Shown: piece by piece, positions 1 to 7,065 of the stretch
How positions within the stretch are numbered: the stretch's first letter is position 1
Layout of the letters: each line of letters starts with the position of its first letter
Source of the DNA: an uncultured Eubacterium sp.
Lineage (GTDB): Bacteria; Bacillota_A; Clostridia; Lachnospirales; Lachnospiraceae
Assembly: GCA_948560485.1 (NCBI GenBank)
Contig: CAOXUF010000104.1
Coordinates: 1 to 7,067, forward strand
DNA: 7,067 nucleotides
Direction of reading: 5' to 3'
Notes under the pieces: model-generated
Seen by the model: only the letters and a program-made list of their open reading frames with translations
Told to the model about the DNA's origin: nothing
Database searches by the model: none
Position numbers and translations under genes: made by a program

Positions 1-325
1 ATTGATTTTTCAAGGTGCGAATCCCATTTTTGACGTGGGAAGTTTGAGTATATAAATTATTAAGTTGTTTCAGCAAAATATTGATATACATTTCATGTGA
101 TTCTTCTTCATATGTTTTCCACTCGTCATCATCCCTTTTAAGTCCCGTTGATTCATCCACCAACTTAATAACATCATTAAACTTATTTAATACTCTACAT
201 ATTGACTCTAAATGGTCTTCATTTGTTTCTTTATCCAAAACCTCTAAAATTGCCGTAGTAACGGTCCCTTCAAATCTATCTTTAAGTCGGTTTCTTTCTA
301 TTGCCAAGTACATTTTTCCAGCCAT
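1..325 (-). CDS. Partial gene for a small charged helical protein, function unknown
   Basis: I translated this frame directly from the minus strand. It starts at ATG (323-325) with MAGKMYLAIERNRLKDRF and stays open for 108 codons to the left edge, so the C-terminus is missing. An in-frame TGA lies two codons before the ATG, and a GAGAGG ribosome binding site (337-342) sits 11 bases before it, which fixes the start. The visible part is rich in Glu, Lys and Asp, has no signal peptide or membrane segment, and reads as mostly helical, with stretches such as ILEVLDKETNEDHLESICRVL and a Glu-rich segment near residues 65-80. I recognise no family. It lies 155 bases downstream of the kinase on the same strand and shares its AT-rich composition, so the two may be one locus. 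A partner or substrate role for the kinase is a guess. Confidence 0.7.
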   Translation of the reverse strand, partial: MAGKMYLAIERNRLKDRFEGTVTTAILEVLDKETNEDHLESICRVLNKFNDVIKLVDESTGLKRDDDEWKTYEEESHEMYINILLKQLNNLYTQTSHVKNGIRTLKNQ

Positions 326-371
326 GTTTCATACATCCTCTCTTTTACAATTTTTTATTCTGGTCAATAAT

Positions 372-389
372 GAATATATCTTCATATTC
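372..389. repeat. Short inverted repeat upstream of the small gene
   Basis: GAATAT (372-377) and ATATTC (384-389) form a perfect 6-base inverted repeat with a 6-base spacer, about 50 bases upstream of the start of the small left-hand gene. It could be an operator, but in such AT-rich DNA it may well be chance. I see no convincing -35/-10 pair for a separate promoter here. The nearest candidate, TTGAAG with ATATGA 17 bases on, is weak. Confidence 0.2.
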
Positions 390-420
390 TTTTAAACTTT
401 TTCTCTTCAATGCTACATTT

Positions 421-461
421 CAAATAGCAAAGCGGAAGTCGCATAATATCTTTACTTCCGC
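421..461 (-). terminator. Hairpin after the kinase gene, possible weak terminator
   Basis: GCGGAAGT (432-439) and ACTTCCGC (454-461) form a perfect 8-base stem with a 14-base loop, starting 19 bases past the kinase stop codon. Read on the minus strand, the stem is followed by TTTGCTATTTG, a poor U-tract. It could be a leaky terminator or an RNA-stabilising structure that lets some transcription through to the downstream small gene. The symmetry is certain. The function is inferred. Confidence 0.45.
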
Positions 462-480
462 CTCAATAAATCTTTGTTAT

Positions 481-2037
481 TTAGTGATACATACTGCCCA
501 TTGTTATCAGTTCCTGAAATCTACTAAAATCATATTTCTGCAACTCTGATATATAAATGTGTGTAGCATCAATTACCATAAGCTCTCTTGGCAACTCATC
601 TTCTGAAAATGCAAACGGTTCTGGACGGGGATTTCTTGCTAATCCTGAATTTTTATTATATAGAATAAACCAGTCGCCGTATTCATCTATTCCGTTTTCC
701 AACAGCAATATATTATATCCTAAACCATTATCATCCTCTATCTTTCCCCATGCTAATACTTTTTTTCTTCTACACATCGGAATCGTAGCTCTGGTAGCCG
801 TTGGAATTTTAATACCACAGCCATTCCGTTGAGTATATCCAATAACCTCTGTAAAATCCTCTGGATTAATTACCGATAATTCAATGCTAATCCTTTGATG
901 ATTCGGCATTGTAACAGTTATTGAATTGTTTTCAGAAGTCAACTTAAAATTTCTTAAATTCAACTCAATACCACCCGATGCATATTGTGAATTGAATACT
1001 TTTACATATTCTTTTATCTCTTCTAATATCACATCACTAAAATAGAACATAATATTTTTAACGTGGTTTTGTCGTTCATTCCTTTTCTTTTCATCCTCAG
1101 ATTGCTTTTTTTGTATTGCATTATCTTTTGCATTTTGCATACTAACTGCAGCCTGTGCAAATGATACTATTTTACTATCACTTACACCTAATAAATCATC
1201 TGTGCTTAACATGTCAATAATTTCTTGCCACTCTGAAAATCTCTTACTTTTAGGTTTTTGTAACATTTTATTGATTATTGATACCAATTTAGGATCAATA
1301 GATGAATTATATTTTGTTGGATTTTCCACCGGTTTGTACAAATGTGCATCTGCATAATCCCCGCCTGTAACAGTATATGGATATCTCAATGTTGCTATTT
1401 CATAGAATACAATTCCCATTGAGTAAATGTCCATATATATTGTATTTTTTTCGTTCTTCCAAACTTCGGGTGCGCAATACTCTTTCGTTCCATAACCTTT
1501 AAATGTCACACTTCTCGTTGTTGCTTCTGCGTATTTAGCCAGACCAAAATCTGTAATTTTTAATACATTATCTACTATAAGGATATTATCTGGTTTTATA
1601 TCCCTATGTACAAGAACTGAATTTATACACTTCATTCCATAGGATAACTGCAAAAACATTTGAGTCAACTCGCTATTAGTAAAAAATGTCTTTGATTCCC
1701 TCTTTTGTTCCAATAGTTGTTGCAATGATCCTTGATTTGCAAATTCCATAATGATATATGGAGGATACTCTTCAAACATTTTTCCATCATGCATAAATTC
1801 ATATAAGACAACATTATCGGCTTTAATTTCCTTTGCCGCCATCAGTTCATTCTGAAAAGCATTATATTCTTCGGCAGACGGAAATACATTCAACATTGTC
1901 TTAACTGCAAACTTCTTTTTATCTGTCTCTCTTTCGCATAAGAAGACTTGTCCAAATCCTCCTGGCTTGATACTGTCAATCACTCTATACTCATTTCCTT
2001 TATCATCAGGTATAATGCTTCCTATTGTAATTATCAT
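481..2037 (-). CDS. Soluble eukaryotic-like Ser/Thr protein kinase with unrecognised C-terminal domain
   Basis: 518 residues; it should transfer phosphate from ATP to Ser/Thr on proteins. The kinase domain spans about residues 15-280 and looks catalytically complete: glycine loop KPGGFGQV (24-31), ATP-binding Lys46 in FAVK, likely helix-C Glu64, HRDIKPDN (144-151) with catalytic Asp146, DFG (163-165), GTKEYCAPE (183-191), and Asp203 of the conserved DxxSxG motif. The activation segment between DFG and APE holds several Thr/Ser residues that could be autophosphorylated. A charged, probably helical linker (about 290-330) leads to a roughly 180-residue C-terminal domain, seemingly beta-rich early on, that I do not recognise. 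There are no PASTA repeats and no membrane helix, unlike the housekeeping PknB/PrkC kinases, so it should be cytosolic. The start is fixed by AGGAGG six bases upstream. It has its own promoter and lies downstream of a recombinase-operon terminator. Domain layout and location resemble accessory kinases such as staphylococcal Stk2, an anti-phage kinase, but this is only an analogy. Confidence 0.93.
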   Translation of the reverse strand: MIITIGSIIPDDKGNEYRVIDSIKPGGFGQVFLCERETDKKKFAVKTMLNVFPSAEEYNAFQNELMAAKEIKADNVVLYEFMHDGKMFEEYPPYIIMEFANQGSLQQLLEQKRESKTFFTNSELTQMFLQLSYGMKCINSVLVHRDIKPDNILIVDNVLKITDFGLAKYAEATTRSVTFKGYGTKEYCAPEVWKNEKNTIYMDIYSMGIVFYEIATLRYPYTVTGGDYADAHLYKPVENPTKYNSSIDPKLVSIINKMLQKPKSKRFSEWQEIIDMLSTDDLLGVSDSKIVSFAQAAVSMQNAKDNAIQKKQSEDEKKRNERQNHVKNIMFYFSDVILEEIKEYVKVFNSQYASGGIELNLRNFKLTSENNSITVTMPNHQRISIELSVINPEDFTEVIGYTQRNGCGIKIPTATRATIPMCRRKKVLAWGKIEDDNGLGYNILLLENGIDEYGDWFILYNKNSGLARNPRPEPFAFSEDELPRELMVIDATHIYISELQKYDFSRFQELITMGSMYH

Positions 2038-2043
2038 AAACTT

Positions 2044-2049
2044 CCTCCT
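2044..2049 (-). promoter_or_regulatory. Ribosome binding site of the kinase gene
   Basis: A consensus AGGAGG on the minus strand, six bases before the ATG at 2035-2037. It fixes the kinase start and predicts efficient translation. Confidence 0.85.
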
Positions 2050-2104
2050 AGTAACTTTATTGCAGATAAATTAATACTTATTCTCCAACATCTTCAATAT
2101 ATAA

Positions 2105-2133
2105 ATTATACAATAGTTCATCTCAACCTTCAA
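2105..2133 (-). promoter_or_regulatory. Predicted sigma-A type promoter for the kinase gene
   Basis: On the minus strand, TTGAAG (2128-2133) and a perfect TATAAT (2105-2110) are separated by exactly 17 bases. Transcription would begin near 2098 and give a leader of about 60 bases before the kinase ATG. It lies downstream of the recombinase terminator, so the kinase is an independent transcription unit. I see no clear operator around it. The surrounding DNA is very AT-rich, which raises the chance of a false match, but both boxes and the spacing are good. Confidence 0.65.
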
Positions 2134-2182
2134 TTATAAGAAAATGATATTTATAAATATTGGTAAATCACAACCCCGCTTT

Positions 2183-2232
2183 AAAAAAATCTGATCTGTA
2201 CTGAAAAGCAATCTTCTACAATACAGATCAGA
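2183..2232 (-). terminator. Intrinsic terminator of the recombinase operon
   Basis: TCTGATCTGTA (2190-2200) and TACAGATCAGA (2222-2232) form a perfect 11-base stem with a 21-base loop. Read on the minus strand, the stem is followed at once by seven T (2183-2189). It starts 16 bases past the stop codon of the third recombinase. The loop can fold further (AGAAG with CTTTT, counting G-U pairs), so the transcript would form a long two-part hairpin. This is a textbook rho-independent terminator for the minus strand. Confidence 0.88.
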
Positions 2233-2248
2233 AATCTTCATTTCGTAT

Positions 2249-3835
2249 TTAATTATTCAAATGTCTCTTATACTTCCAGACTATCTCAATCCTGTTACCC
2301 GGATAGACAACGACCTTTTCTATCAGTTTGTCTTTCATATCCTCTGTCAGTTCCTCCTCTTCCAGAAATGCCATAGCCTGGTCTGCTTTCCTTTGGGAGC
2401 CTTCCTGTTTGTTTTCTTCCTCTTCCTGTGCCTGCCGGAGTGCCGCAAGTTCTTCTTCCAGCTTCTCCATATCAGCGTCATACTGCTTCTTCTCGTTCAG
2501 GAAAAATTCTCTTTCCAGTTTTCCGTCAGCATATTTATCATACAGTGCAATCCAGCTTTTTTGTGCCGCCTCAATCGACCTCATTGTGGAATTGATCCTG
2601 TCACTAACGGATAAAGGGGAATTTCTCTTTATGACCTGCCTTGACAGCTTATCACGGTCAAGAAATATCTCTGCCTCTTTTCTGACGGACGCAAGCACCG
2701 CCATATCCGCTTCATGCTTGTTAATCTCAATGTCACTGCAATCGGAACCAGTCTTGAATGACCGCTGTTTGCAGAAGATGGTTCCGTAGTGGGCATTGAA
2801 CAATGCCCTGCCACAGCACCCACAATAATAGATATTCTTCATTTTTTTGCTTTCTTTTGCTTTCTGCTGTTTCAGGGAGGATACCGCCCTGATGTACTGC
2901 GGATAAGTGATGATAGGTTCGTGGGTGTTCTCCACCCGTACCCATTCCTCTTTGGGGCGGCTTACCTGCTTTCCCCCGACTGCATCCAGCTTTGTCTTTA
3001 GCTGCACCATAGTCCCGGTGTACTTTTCATCCCGTATAATGTTCTCCACCTTGCAGGCGGTCCAGTAACATTTCCTGCCTTTGTTTTTCCACAGCCTTGT
3101 GTCCCCTCTGGAACGGTACAGTTCCGACGGGCAGGGAATACCCCTGTCATTCAGTGCCTTTGCTATCATTGTCGTTCCGGTTCCGGCTATCTTCATATTG
3201 AAGATTTCCCTGACAACCGCCGCTTCTTCCGGTTCTATGACCAGTTTGTGCTTATCTTCCTCTGATTTTCGGTAGCCGTACAGGGCACAGTTTGAATTGT
3301 ACTGCCCCTTTTCTGCCATGCGCTGCCATGCAATCCGCTGTTTCCTTGACATTTCCCTGCTGTAATAGTCATAGATCAGGTTCTTAAATGCCACGTCCAA
3401 GCCTCCGGTTGTGCCGTCTGCAAGTTCCGCACTGTCGTAGTTGTCATTCACGGATATGAACCGTACTCCCATGAAAGGGAATAGCTGTTCAAGATAATTT
3501 CCCAGTTCCACATAGTCCCTGCCGAACCTTGAGAAGTCTTTCACGATGATACAGTTGATTTTCCCCTTTTTGGCAAGTTCAATCATTTCCGTGAACTGCG
3601 GTCTGTTATCGAAGTGTGTGCCGGAAAACCCGTCGTCGCATTTCTCAATGACCTTGCAGCCTTCAAATTCTTTCCGGTTCTTAATATAATCATGGAGCAA
3701 TGCCCTCTGTGTCGTGATACTGCCGCTCTCTGTCTTGAAAGCGCTGCCGGATACATCATCGTCCTCTATGGAAAGCCGGACATATAAGCAGACCACATAT
3801 TCCTTTTTTGCCGCTATACTGCCTGCCGCATACAT
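2249..3835 (-). CDS. Large serine recombinase, third of three in tandem
   Basis: 528 residues; a site-specific DNA recombinase expected to cut and rejoin attachment sites through a covalent serine-DNA link. The N-terminal resolvase domain (about 12-160) has YVRLSIED with catalytic Ser22 and Arg20, DDGFSGTHF (67-75) and VKDFSRFGRDY (98-108) with the active-site arginines. The recombinase domain (about 160-320) includes YGYRKSEEDKHKLVI and ENTHEPI. A Cys4 zinc ribbon follows (Cys338, Cys341, Cys355, Cys366), then a charged coiled coil (about 410-480) and the closing strand motif NRIEIVW (514-520). The length is normal for the family. Its ATG lies 22 bases inside the end of the upstream recombinase and its GGAGGAGGAG ribosome binding site lies within that gene, so translation is probably coupled. 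It clearly differs in sequence from its two neighbours, so it is not a recent duplicate. Confidence 0.95.
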   Translation of the reverse strand: MYAAGSIAAKKEYVVCLYVRLSIEDDDVSGSAFKTESGSITTQRALLHDYIKNRKEFEGCKVIEKCDDGFSGTHFDNRPQFTEMIELAKKGKINCIIVKDFSRFGRDYVELGNYLEQLFPFMGVRFISVNDNYDSAELADGTTGGLDVAFKNLIYDYYSREMSRKQRIAWQRMAEKGQYNSNCALYGYRKSEEDKHKLVIEPEEAAVVREIFNMKIAGTGTTMIAKALNDRGIPCPSELYRSRGDTRLWKNKGRKCYWTACKVENIIRDEKYTGTMVQLKTKLDAVGGKQVSRPKEEWVRVENTHEPIITYPQYIRAVSSLKQQKAKESKKMKNIYYCGCCGRALFNAHYGTIFCKQRSFKTGSDCSDIEINKHEADMAVLASVRKEAEIFLDRDKLSRQVIKRNSPLSVSDRINSTMRSIEAAQKSWIALYDKYADGKLEREFFLNEKKQYDADMEKLEEELAALRQAQEEEENKQEGSQRKADQAMAFLEEEELTEDMKDKLIEKVVVYPGNRIEIVWKYKRHLNN

Positions 3836-5556
3836 GCGATCTCCTCCTCCCTGCTCTCTGCCAGTTCCACAAATGCTTTCAGTTCATCGGCAAAGGCATA
3901 TTCTATTTCAATCCTGCCCTCCCCGAAGAAAACAATGCGGCTGATCAGTGCGTGGACTATCTCTGATGTAAGTTCCTCAAAGCCTGCATACTGTTCCATG
4001 ATTTTCGCAAAGTCCTGACTGCCCGCATATTCTGCCTCATAGGTGGTCTGCATTGCTGCCAGTTCGGAAAGTTTCTGTGTGAGGTTTTCCGCCTCTTTCA
4101 CATATTTCTGCTTTGCAAACAGGTAATCCCTCTCACTCAGCAGCCCGTCCGCATAATCATTGTAAAGGTTGCTGTTCATGGACTGCGCACGTTCCAGCCT
4201 GTTCCTTGTGTCTGTTATCTGCCGCCTGTAATCTGTTTTTATCTGTTTTGCCTGTGCCGTCCTGTTCAACCTTTGCAGGACTTCCTTTGTATCGAGGAAC
4301 AGTTTCATGTGCATCCGCAGGGCAGTTTCTACCGCTTCCTCCATGTCCTGCATTTTGATACTTTTCTTTTTACAGAACTTTTCGCCATAAGAATCGGAAT
4401 TAGGACAGTAATAATCATAACTGACCTTTACACCGTCACTGCCGTTTCTTGCTTTCCTGCGGAAATTCAGCCGTCCCCCACAGTCACCGCAGAAAAGAAT
4501 GTGTTTAAAAATGTTTTCTTTCCTCTGGACATTGGCATACTTTTTACGGTCCGCAATCACTTTCTGCTTTCTTTCTTCTATGAGTTTCTGCACTTTGCCA
4601 AAAAGCTCACGGCTCAGGATTGGTTCATGGGTTCCTTCCACATAAATGCGTCCAGATTTCTGCGGTTTGTATTTCCGTATGCCCATATACATGGCTTCTT
4701 TCTGTATTCCCTGCTCCATATCGCCAATGTAGACCGGGTTGACAATCATAGCGGCGATTGTGCCGTCATTCCAGAGGCTGTCGGCATACCGCCTGTTTTT
4801 CGTCAGCCCCTTTTCATATTTGTAGCGCATCGGGGACGCAATCCCTTCCTCATTCAGCATTTTTGCAATGCTGGCATTGCCCATGCCTTCTGCCTTGCAC
4901 TCAAATATCCTCACTACGATGTGGCTCACTTCCCTGTCAACAATGAGCTGGTTCTTATCCTCCGGGCTTTTCATATAACCGTATGCCGCCCTGCACCCTA
5001 TGAATTTTCCTTGCCGCTGCTTGATGTCAATGGCAGTGGAGATTTTCTTTGACATATCCTTTGCATATGCCTCATTGATAAGGTTTTTAAGCGGTACGAT
5101 CAGACCATCTTCTGCCGTGTTCGGATTGATGCTGTCATAGCCGTCCGTGACTGCAATAAAGCGCACCCCAAAGAAAGGGAATATCTTTTCGAGGTAGTCC
5201 CCGGCTTCCAGATAGTTCCTGCCGAGCCTTGAAAGGTCTTTTACCACGATGCAGTCAATCTCTCCTGCCCGCATGTCTGCAACCATCCTCATAAACTCCG
5301 GTCTGTCAAAGCGTGTGCCTGACACACCGTTGTCTATGTATTCTGCCGTCTGTTTGAGGTATGGTTTGCTCTCCACATAATTTCTCACTAACGATAACTG
5401 GTTCTCAATGGTGTCACAGTCAGGGTTCTTGCTGTCCTCCACAGACAGCCTTGCATATACCGCTGTCCGGTACAGCTTCATTTCCGTTTTTGCCTGTGCC
5501 GCTGCGTTCTGCATACCCTGTTCGGAAACAGCGGGCTTTCTGCTCTTTCTAGCCAT
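3814..5556 (-). CDS. Large serine recombinase, second of three in tandem
   Basis: 580 residues; a site-specific recombinase of the resolvase/invertase superfamily, acting on DNA in the cytoplasm. A basic extension of about 28 residues precedes the catalytic domain, which has YARLSVED with catalytic Ser38 and Arg36, IDNGVSGTRFDRPEF (74-88) and VVKDLSRLGRNY (104-115) with Arg110 and Arg113. The recombinase domain (about 160-330) contains YGYMKSPEDKNQLIVD and the GTHEPIL motif (308-314). The zinc ribbon uses Cys356, Cys359, Cys384 and Cys395. A helical coiled-coil stretch (about 400-505) and the C-terminal motif GRIEIEYAF (547-555) follow. The ATG comes directly after the stop codon of the first recombinase, with AGGAGG at 5565-5570, eight bases upstream. 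All key residues are present, so it should be active. Which partner, site or direction it serves cannot be read from the sequence. Confidence 0.95.
   Translation of the reverse strand: MARKSRKPAVSEQGMQNAAAQAKTEMKLYRTAVYARLSVEDSKNPDCDTIENQLSLVRNYVESKPYLKQTAEYIDNGVSGTRFDRPEFMRMVADMRAGEIDCIVVKDLSRLGRNYLEAGDYLEKIFPFFGVRFIAVTDGYDSINPNTAEDGLIVPLKNLINEAYAKDMSKKISTAIDIKQRQGKFIGCRAAYGYMKSPEDKNQLIVDREVSHIVVRIFECKAEGMGNASIAKMLNEEGIASPMRYKYEKGLTKNRRYADSLWNDGTIAAMIVNPVYIGDMEQGIQKEAMYMGIRKYKPQKSGRIYVEGTHEPILSRELFGKVQKLIEERKQKVIADRKKYANVQRKENIFKHILFCGDCGGRLNFRRKARNGSDGVKVSYDYYCPNSDSYGEKFCKKKSIKMQDMEEAVETALRMHMKLFLDTKEVLQRLNRTAQAKQIKTDYRRQITDTRNRLERAQSMNSNLYNDYADGLLSERDYLFAKQKYVKEAENLTQKLSELAAMQTTYEAEYAGSQDFAKIMEQYAGFEELTSEIVHALISRIVFFGEGRIEIEYAFADELKAFVELAESREEEIACMRQAV
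3841..3850 (-). promoter_or_regulatory. Ribosome binding site of the third recombinase, inside the second
   Basis: GGAGGAGGAG on the minus strand ends five bases before the ATG at 3833-3835. It lies wholly within the coding sequence of the second recombinase (codons for its Glu-Glu-Glu stretch). It decides the start of the third recombinase and supports translational coupling across the 22-base overlap. Confidence 0.8.
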
Positions 5557-7065
5557 TTATACTGCCTCCTTCCTGCCGGACTCTCCGTATGCAGCCACAT
5601 ATTCGCTGCACCTTGCAAATTCATCTTCAAAGTTGTATGTGACCTCAATCCTGTCTGCACTGTAGACCATGACACGCTTTATCATAACTACCGCCGCATT
5701 GCGGTCTAAAGACTGGATATTCCGGTGCTGCTTAAACTCTTTGATCCATTCATGCATACTGCTCTTGTTTTCCAGTATCAGCTTCATTTCCTGCTCATAA
5801 GAGCCGATTGCCGTTTCCGCCTCACTGATCCTGCGGTCATATTCCGCCTTTAACTGTAAATATTCCTTTTTGGAAATGATACCGTCCTTTAAGTCCTCAT
5901 ACAGATTCAGCTTTCTTTTTTCCGCTTTTTCCAGTTCCGCACGTTTCCTTACGATACGTTCATCAAACTTTGCCACGTCCGCCTTCAGCTTCGGCGCTTT
6001 CTCAATGACCTGCATTGCCGCCTCCAGTGTCAGCACATTTTCTATATGCGTCTGTAACAGATAAAGGACGGAATCTGTCAGATCTGCTTCCGCTATTCTG
6101 TGCGGCGAGCATGAGGTTTTGTCCTTTTTATTGCCAGAGCAGACATAATATACATATTTTTTGCCGCCCGCCGGAACCGTCTTTCTTACCATAGGTTCCA
6201 TACAGTCCCCGCAGTAAAGCAGCCCCGCTAACGGAAACAGCGCCTCCCTGTCCGGGGAAATCCTTGTGTCCTGCTTTAGAAGCTCCTGCACAAGATTAAA
6301 GTCTTTCCTTGAAACAACAGGCTCATGGGTGTTCTCTACCTTTACCCATTCATCCTCCGGCTTCATTACCCGTGTCTTGACCTTGTAGTTCGGTGTTGTC
6401 TGCTTGCCCTGTGTAAGCACCCCTGTATAGACCTCATTTTTGAGGATTCTAAGCACCGCATTGTAACTCCATTTCGCCTGCGTCCCTTTTTTGAACGTCG
6501 TTTCAAGATTGATGCCTATGCTTTTTTTGTATTCCATCGGGGAAAGGATACCGTCATTGTTCAGCCTGTCAGCGATTGTCTGCTGGTTCAAGCCGCAAAG
6601 CTTCATCGCAAAAATATCCCTCACGACGCCTGCCGCATATTCATCAATGATAAGCTGGTTCTTGTTCCTTTCGTCTTTGAGGTATCCGTACACGGCAAAT
6701 GCACCGATATACTCCCCTTTTTTCCGTTTCATTTCCAAATGGCTTCTGATCTTAATGGATATGTCCCTGCAATATGCGTCATTTATGAGGTTCTTGAACG
6801 GGACCACCATATCGCTGCCATAACCGCCTGCCGCCGCCATGCTGTCGTAATTGTCCGTAATCGCAATGAAACGTACACCGAGCATTGGGAATATCTTTTC
6901 GATATACCGCCCTGCCTCAATATAATTCCTGCCGAAACGTGACAAATCCTTTACAATGACACAGTTGATCGTGCCTTTCCGTATATCCTCCAACATGCGC
7001 TGGAAGTCCGGGCGGTCAAAAGCTGACGTTAGATAACGATACTTTTGAAAACACTGGAAAATCAA
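5557..7065 (-). CDS. Large serine recombinase, first of three, lacking a recognisable catalytic N-terminus (partial)
   Basis: The frame is open to the right edge. The first possible start is a TTG (7063-7065), giving 502 residues, with no ribosome binding site visible. Family similarity begins abruptly at FDRPDFQRM (residues 16-24). The preceding residues, IFQCFQKYRYLTSA, do not match the conserved DDG-SGT segment seen in the two downstream recombinases, and the catalytic serine motif (Y-RLS-ED) is absent. From there on the protein looks intact: VKDLSRFGRNY (38-48), recombinase domain (about 90-260) with YGYLKDERNKNQLIID and ENTHEPV, zinc ribbon Cys285, Cys288, Cys309, Cys319, coiled coil (about 355-435) and the C-terminal motif DRIEVTYNF (471-479). 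The gene is either broken near 7020-7035, joined there to foreign DNA, or misassembled at a contig end. As read, it could bind DNA but not cut it. The stop codon touches the next ATG. Confidence 0.88.
   Translation of the reverse strand: MIFQCFQKYRYLTSAFDRPDFQRMLEDIRKGTINCVIVKDLSRFGRNYIEAGRYIEKIFPMLGVRFIAITDNYDSMAAAGGYGSDMVVPFKNLINDAYCRDISIKIRSHLEMKRKKGEYIGAFAVYGYLKDERNKNQLIIDEYAAGVVRDIFAMKLCGLNQQTIADRLNNDGILSPMEYKKSIGINLETTFKKGTQAKWSYNAVLRILKNEVYTGVLTQGKQTTPNYKVKTRVMKPEDEWVKVENTHEPVVSRKDFNLVQELLKQDTRISPDREALFPLAGLLYCGDCMEPMVRKTVPAGGKKYVYYVCSGNKKDKTSCSPHRIAEADLTDSVLYLLQTHIENVLTLEAAMQVIEKAPKLKADVAKFDERIVRKRAELEKAEKRKLNLYEDLKDGIISKKEYLQLKAEYDRRISEAETAIGSYEQEMKLILENKSSMHEWIKEFKQHRNIQSLDRNAAVVMIKRVMVYSADRIEVTYNFEDEFARCSEYVAAYGESGRKEAV
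5565..5570 (-). promoter_or_regulatory. Ribosome binding site of the second recombinase
   Basis: AGGAGG on the minus strand lies within the last codons of the first recombinase, eight bases before the ATG at 5554-5556. It supports that start, and with the TAA-ATG junction it suggests coupled translation of the first two recombinases. Confidence 0.8.
7027..7038. repeat. Short palindrome at the breakpoint of the first recombinase
   Basis: CGTTA (7027-7031) and TAACG (7034-7038) form an inverted repeat around GA. It lies just upstream of the point where similarity to serine recombinases is lost (about 7020). It could be part of a crossover or insertion site, or chance. Nothing else supports a specific role. 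Confidence 0.25.

Noticed and set aside
22..41. TCCCA / TGGGA inverted repeat
   Set aside because: A five-base stem inside the coding frame of the left partial gene, with no other terminator or operator feature.
81..395. A 104-codon plus-strand open frame at the left
   Set aside because: It overlaps the minus-strand gene that has a proper start and ribosome binding site, and it is Ser/Phe/Leu-rich like a shadow of AT-rich coding DNA.
4273..5052. A 259-codon plus-strand open frame opposite the second recombinase
   Set aside because: It lies wholly antisense to a clear recombinase gene, has low-complexity Phe/His-rich composition typical of a shadow frame, and matches no family I know.
6325..6942. 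A 205-codon plus-strand open frame opposite the first recombinase
   Set aside because: It is antisense to conserved recombinase motifs, and its sequence mirrors that coding constraint rather than showing domains of its own.
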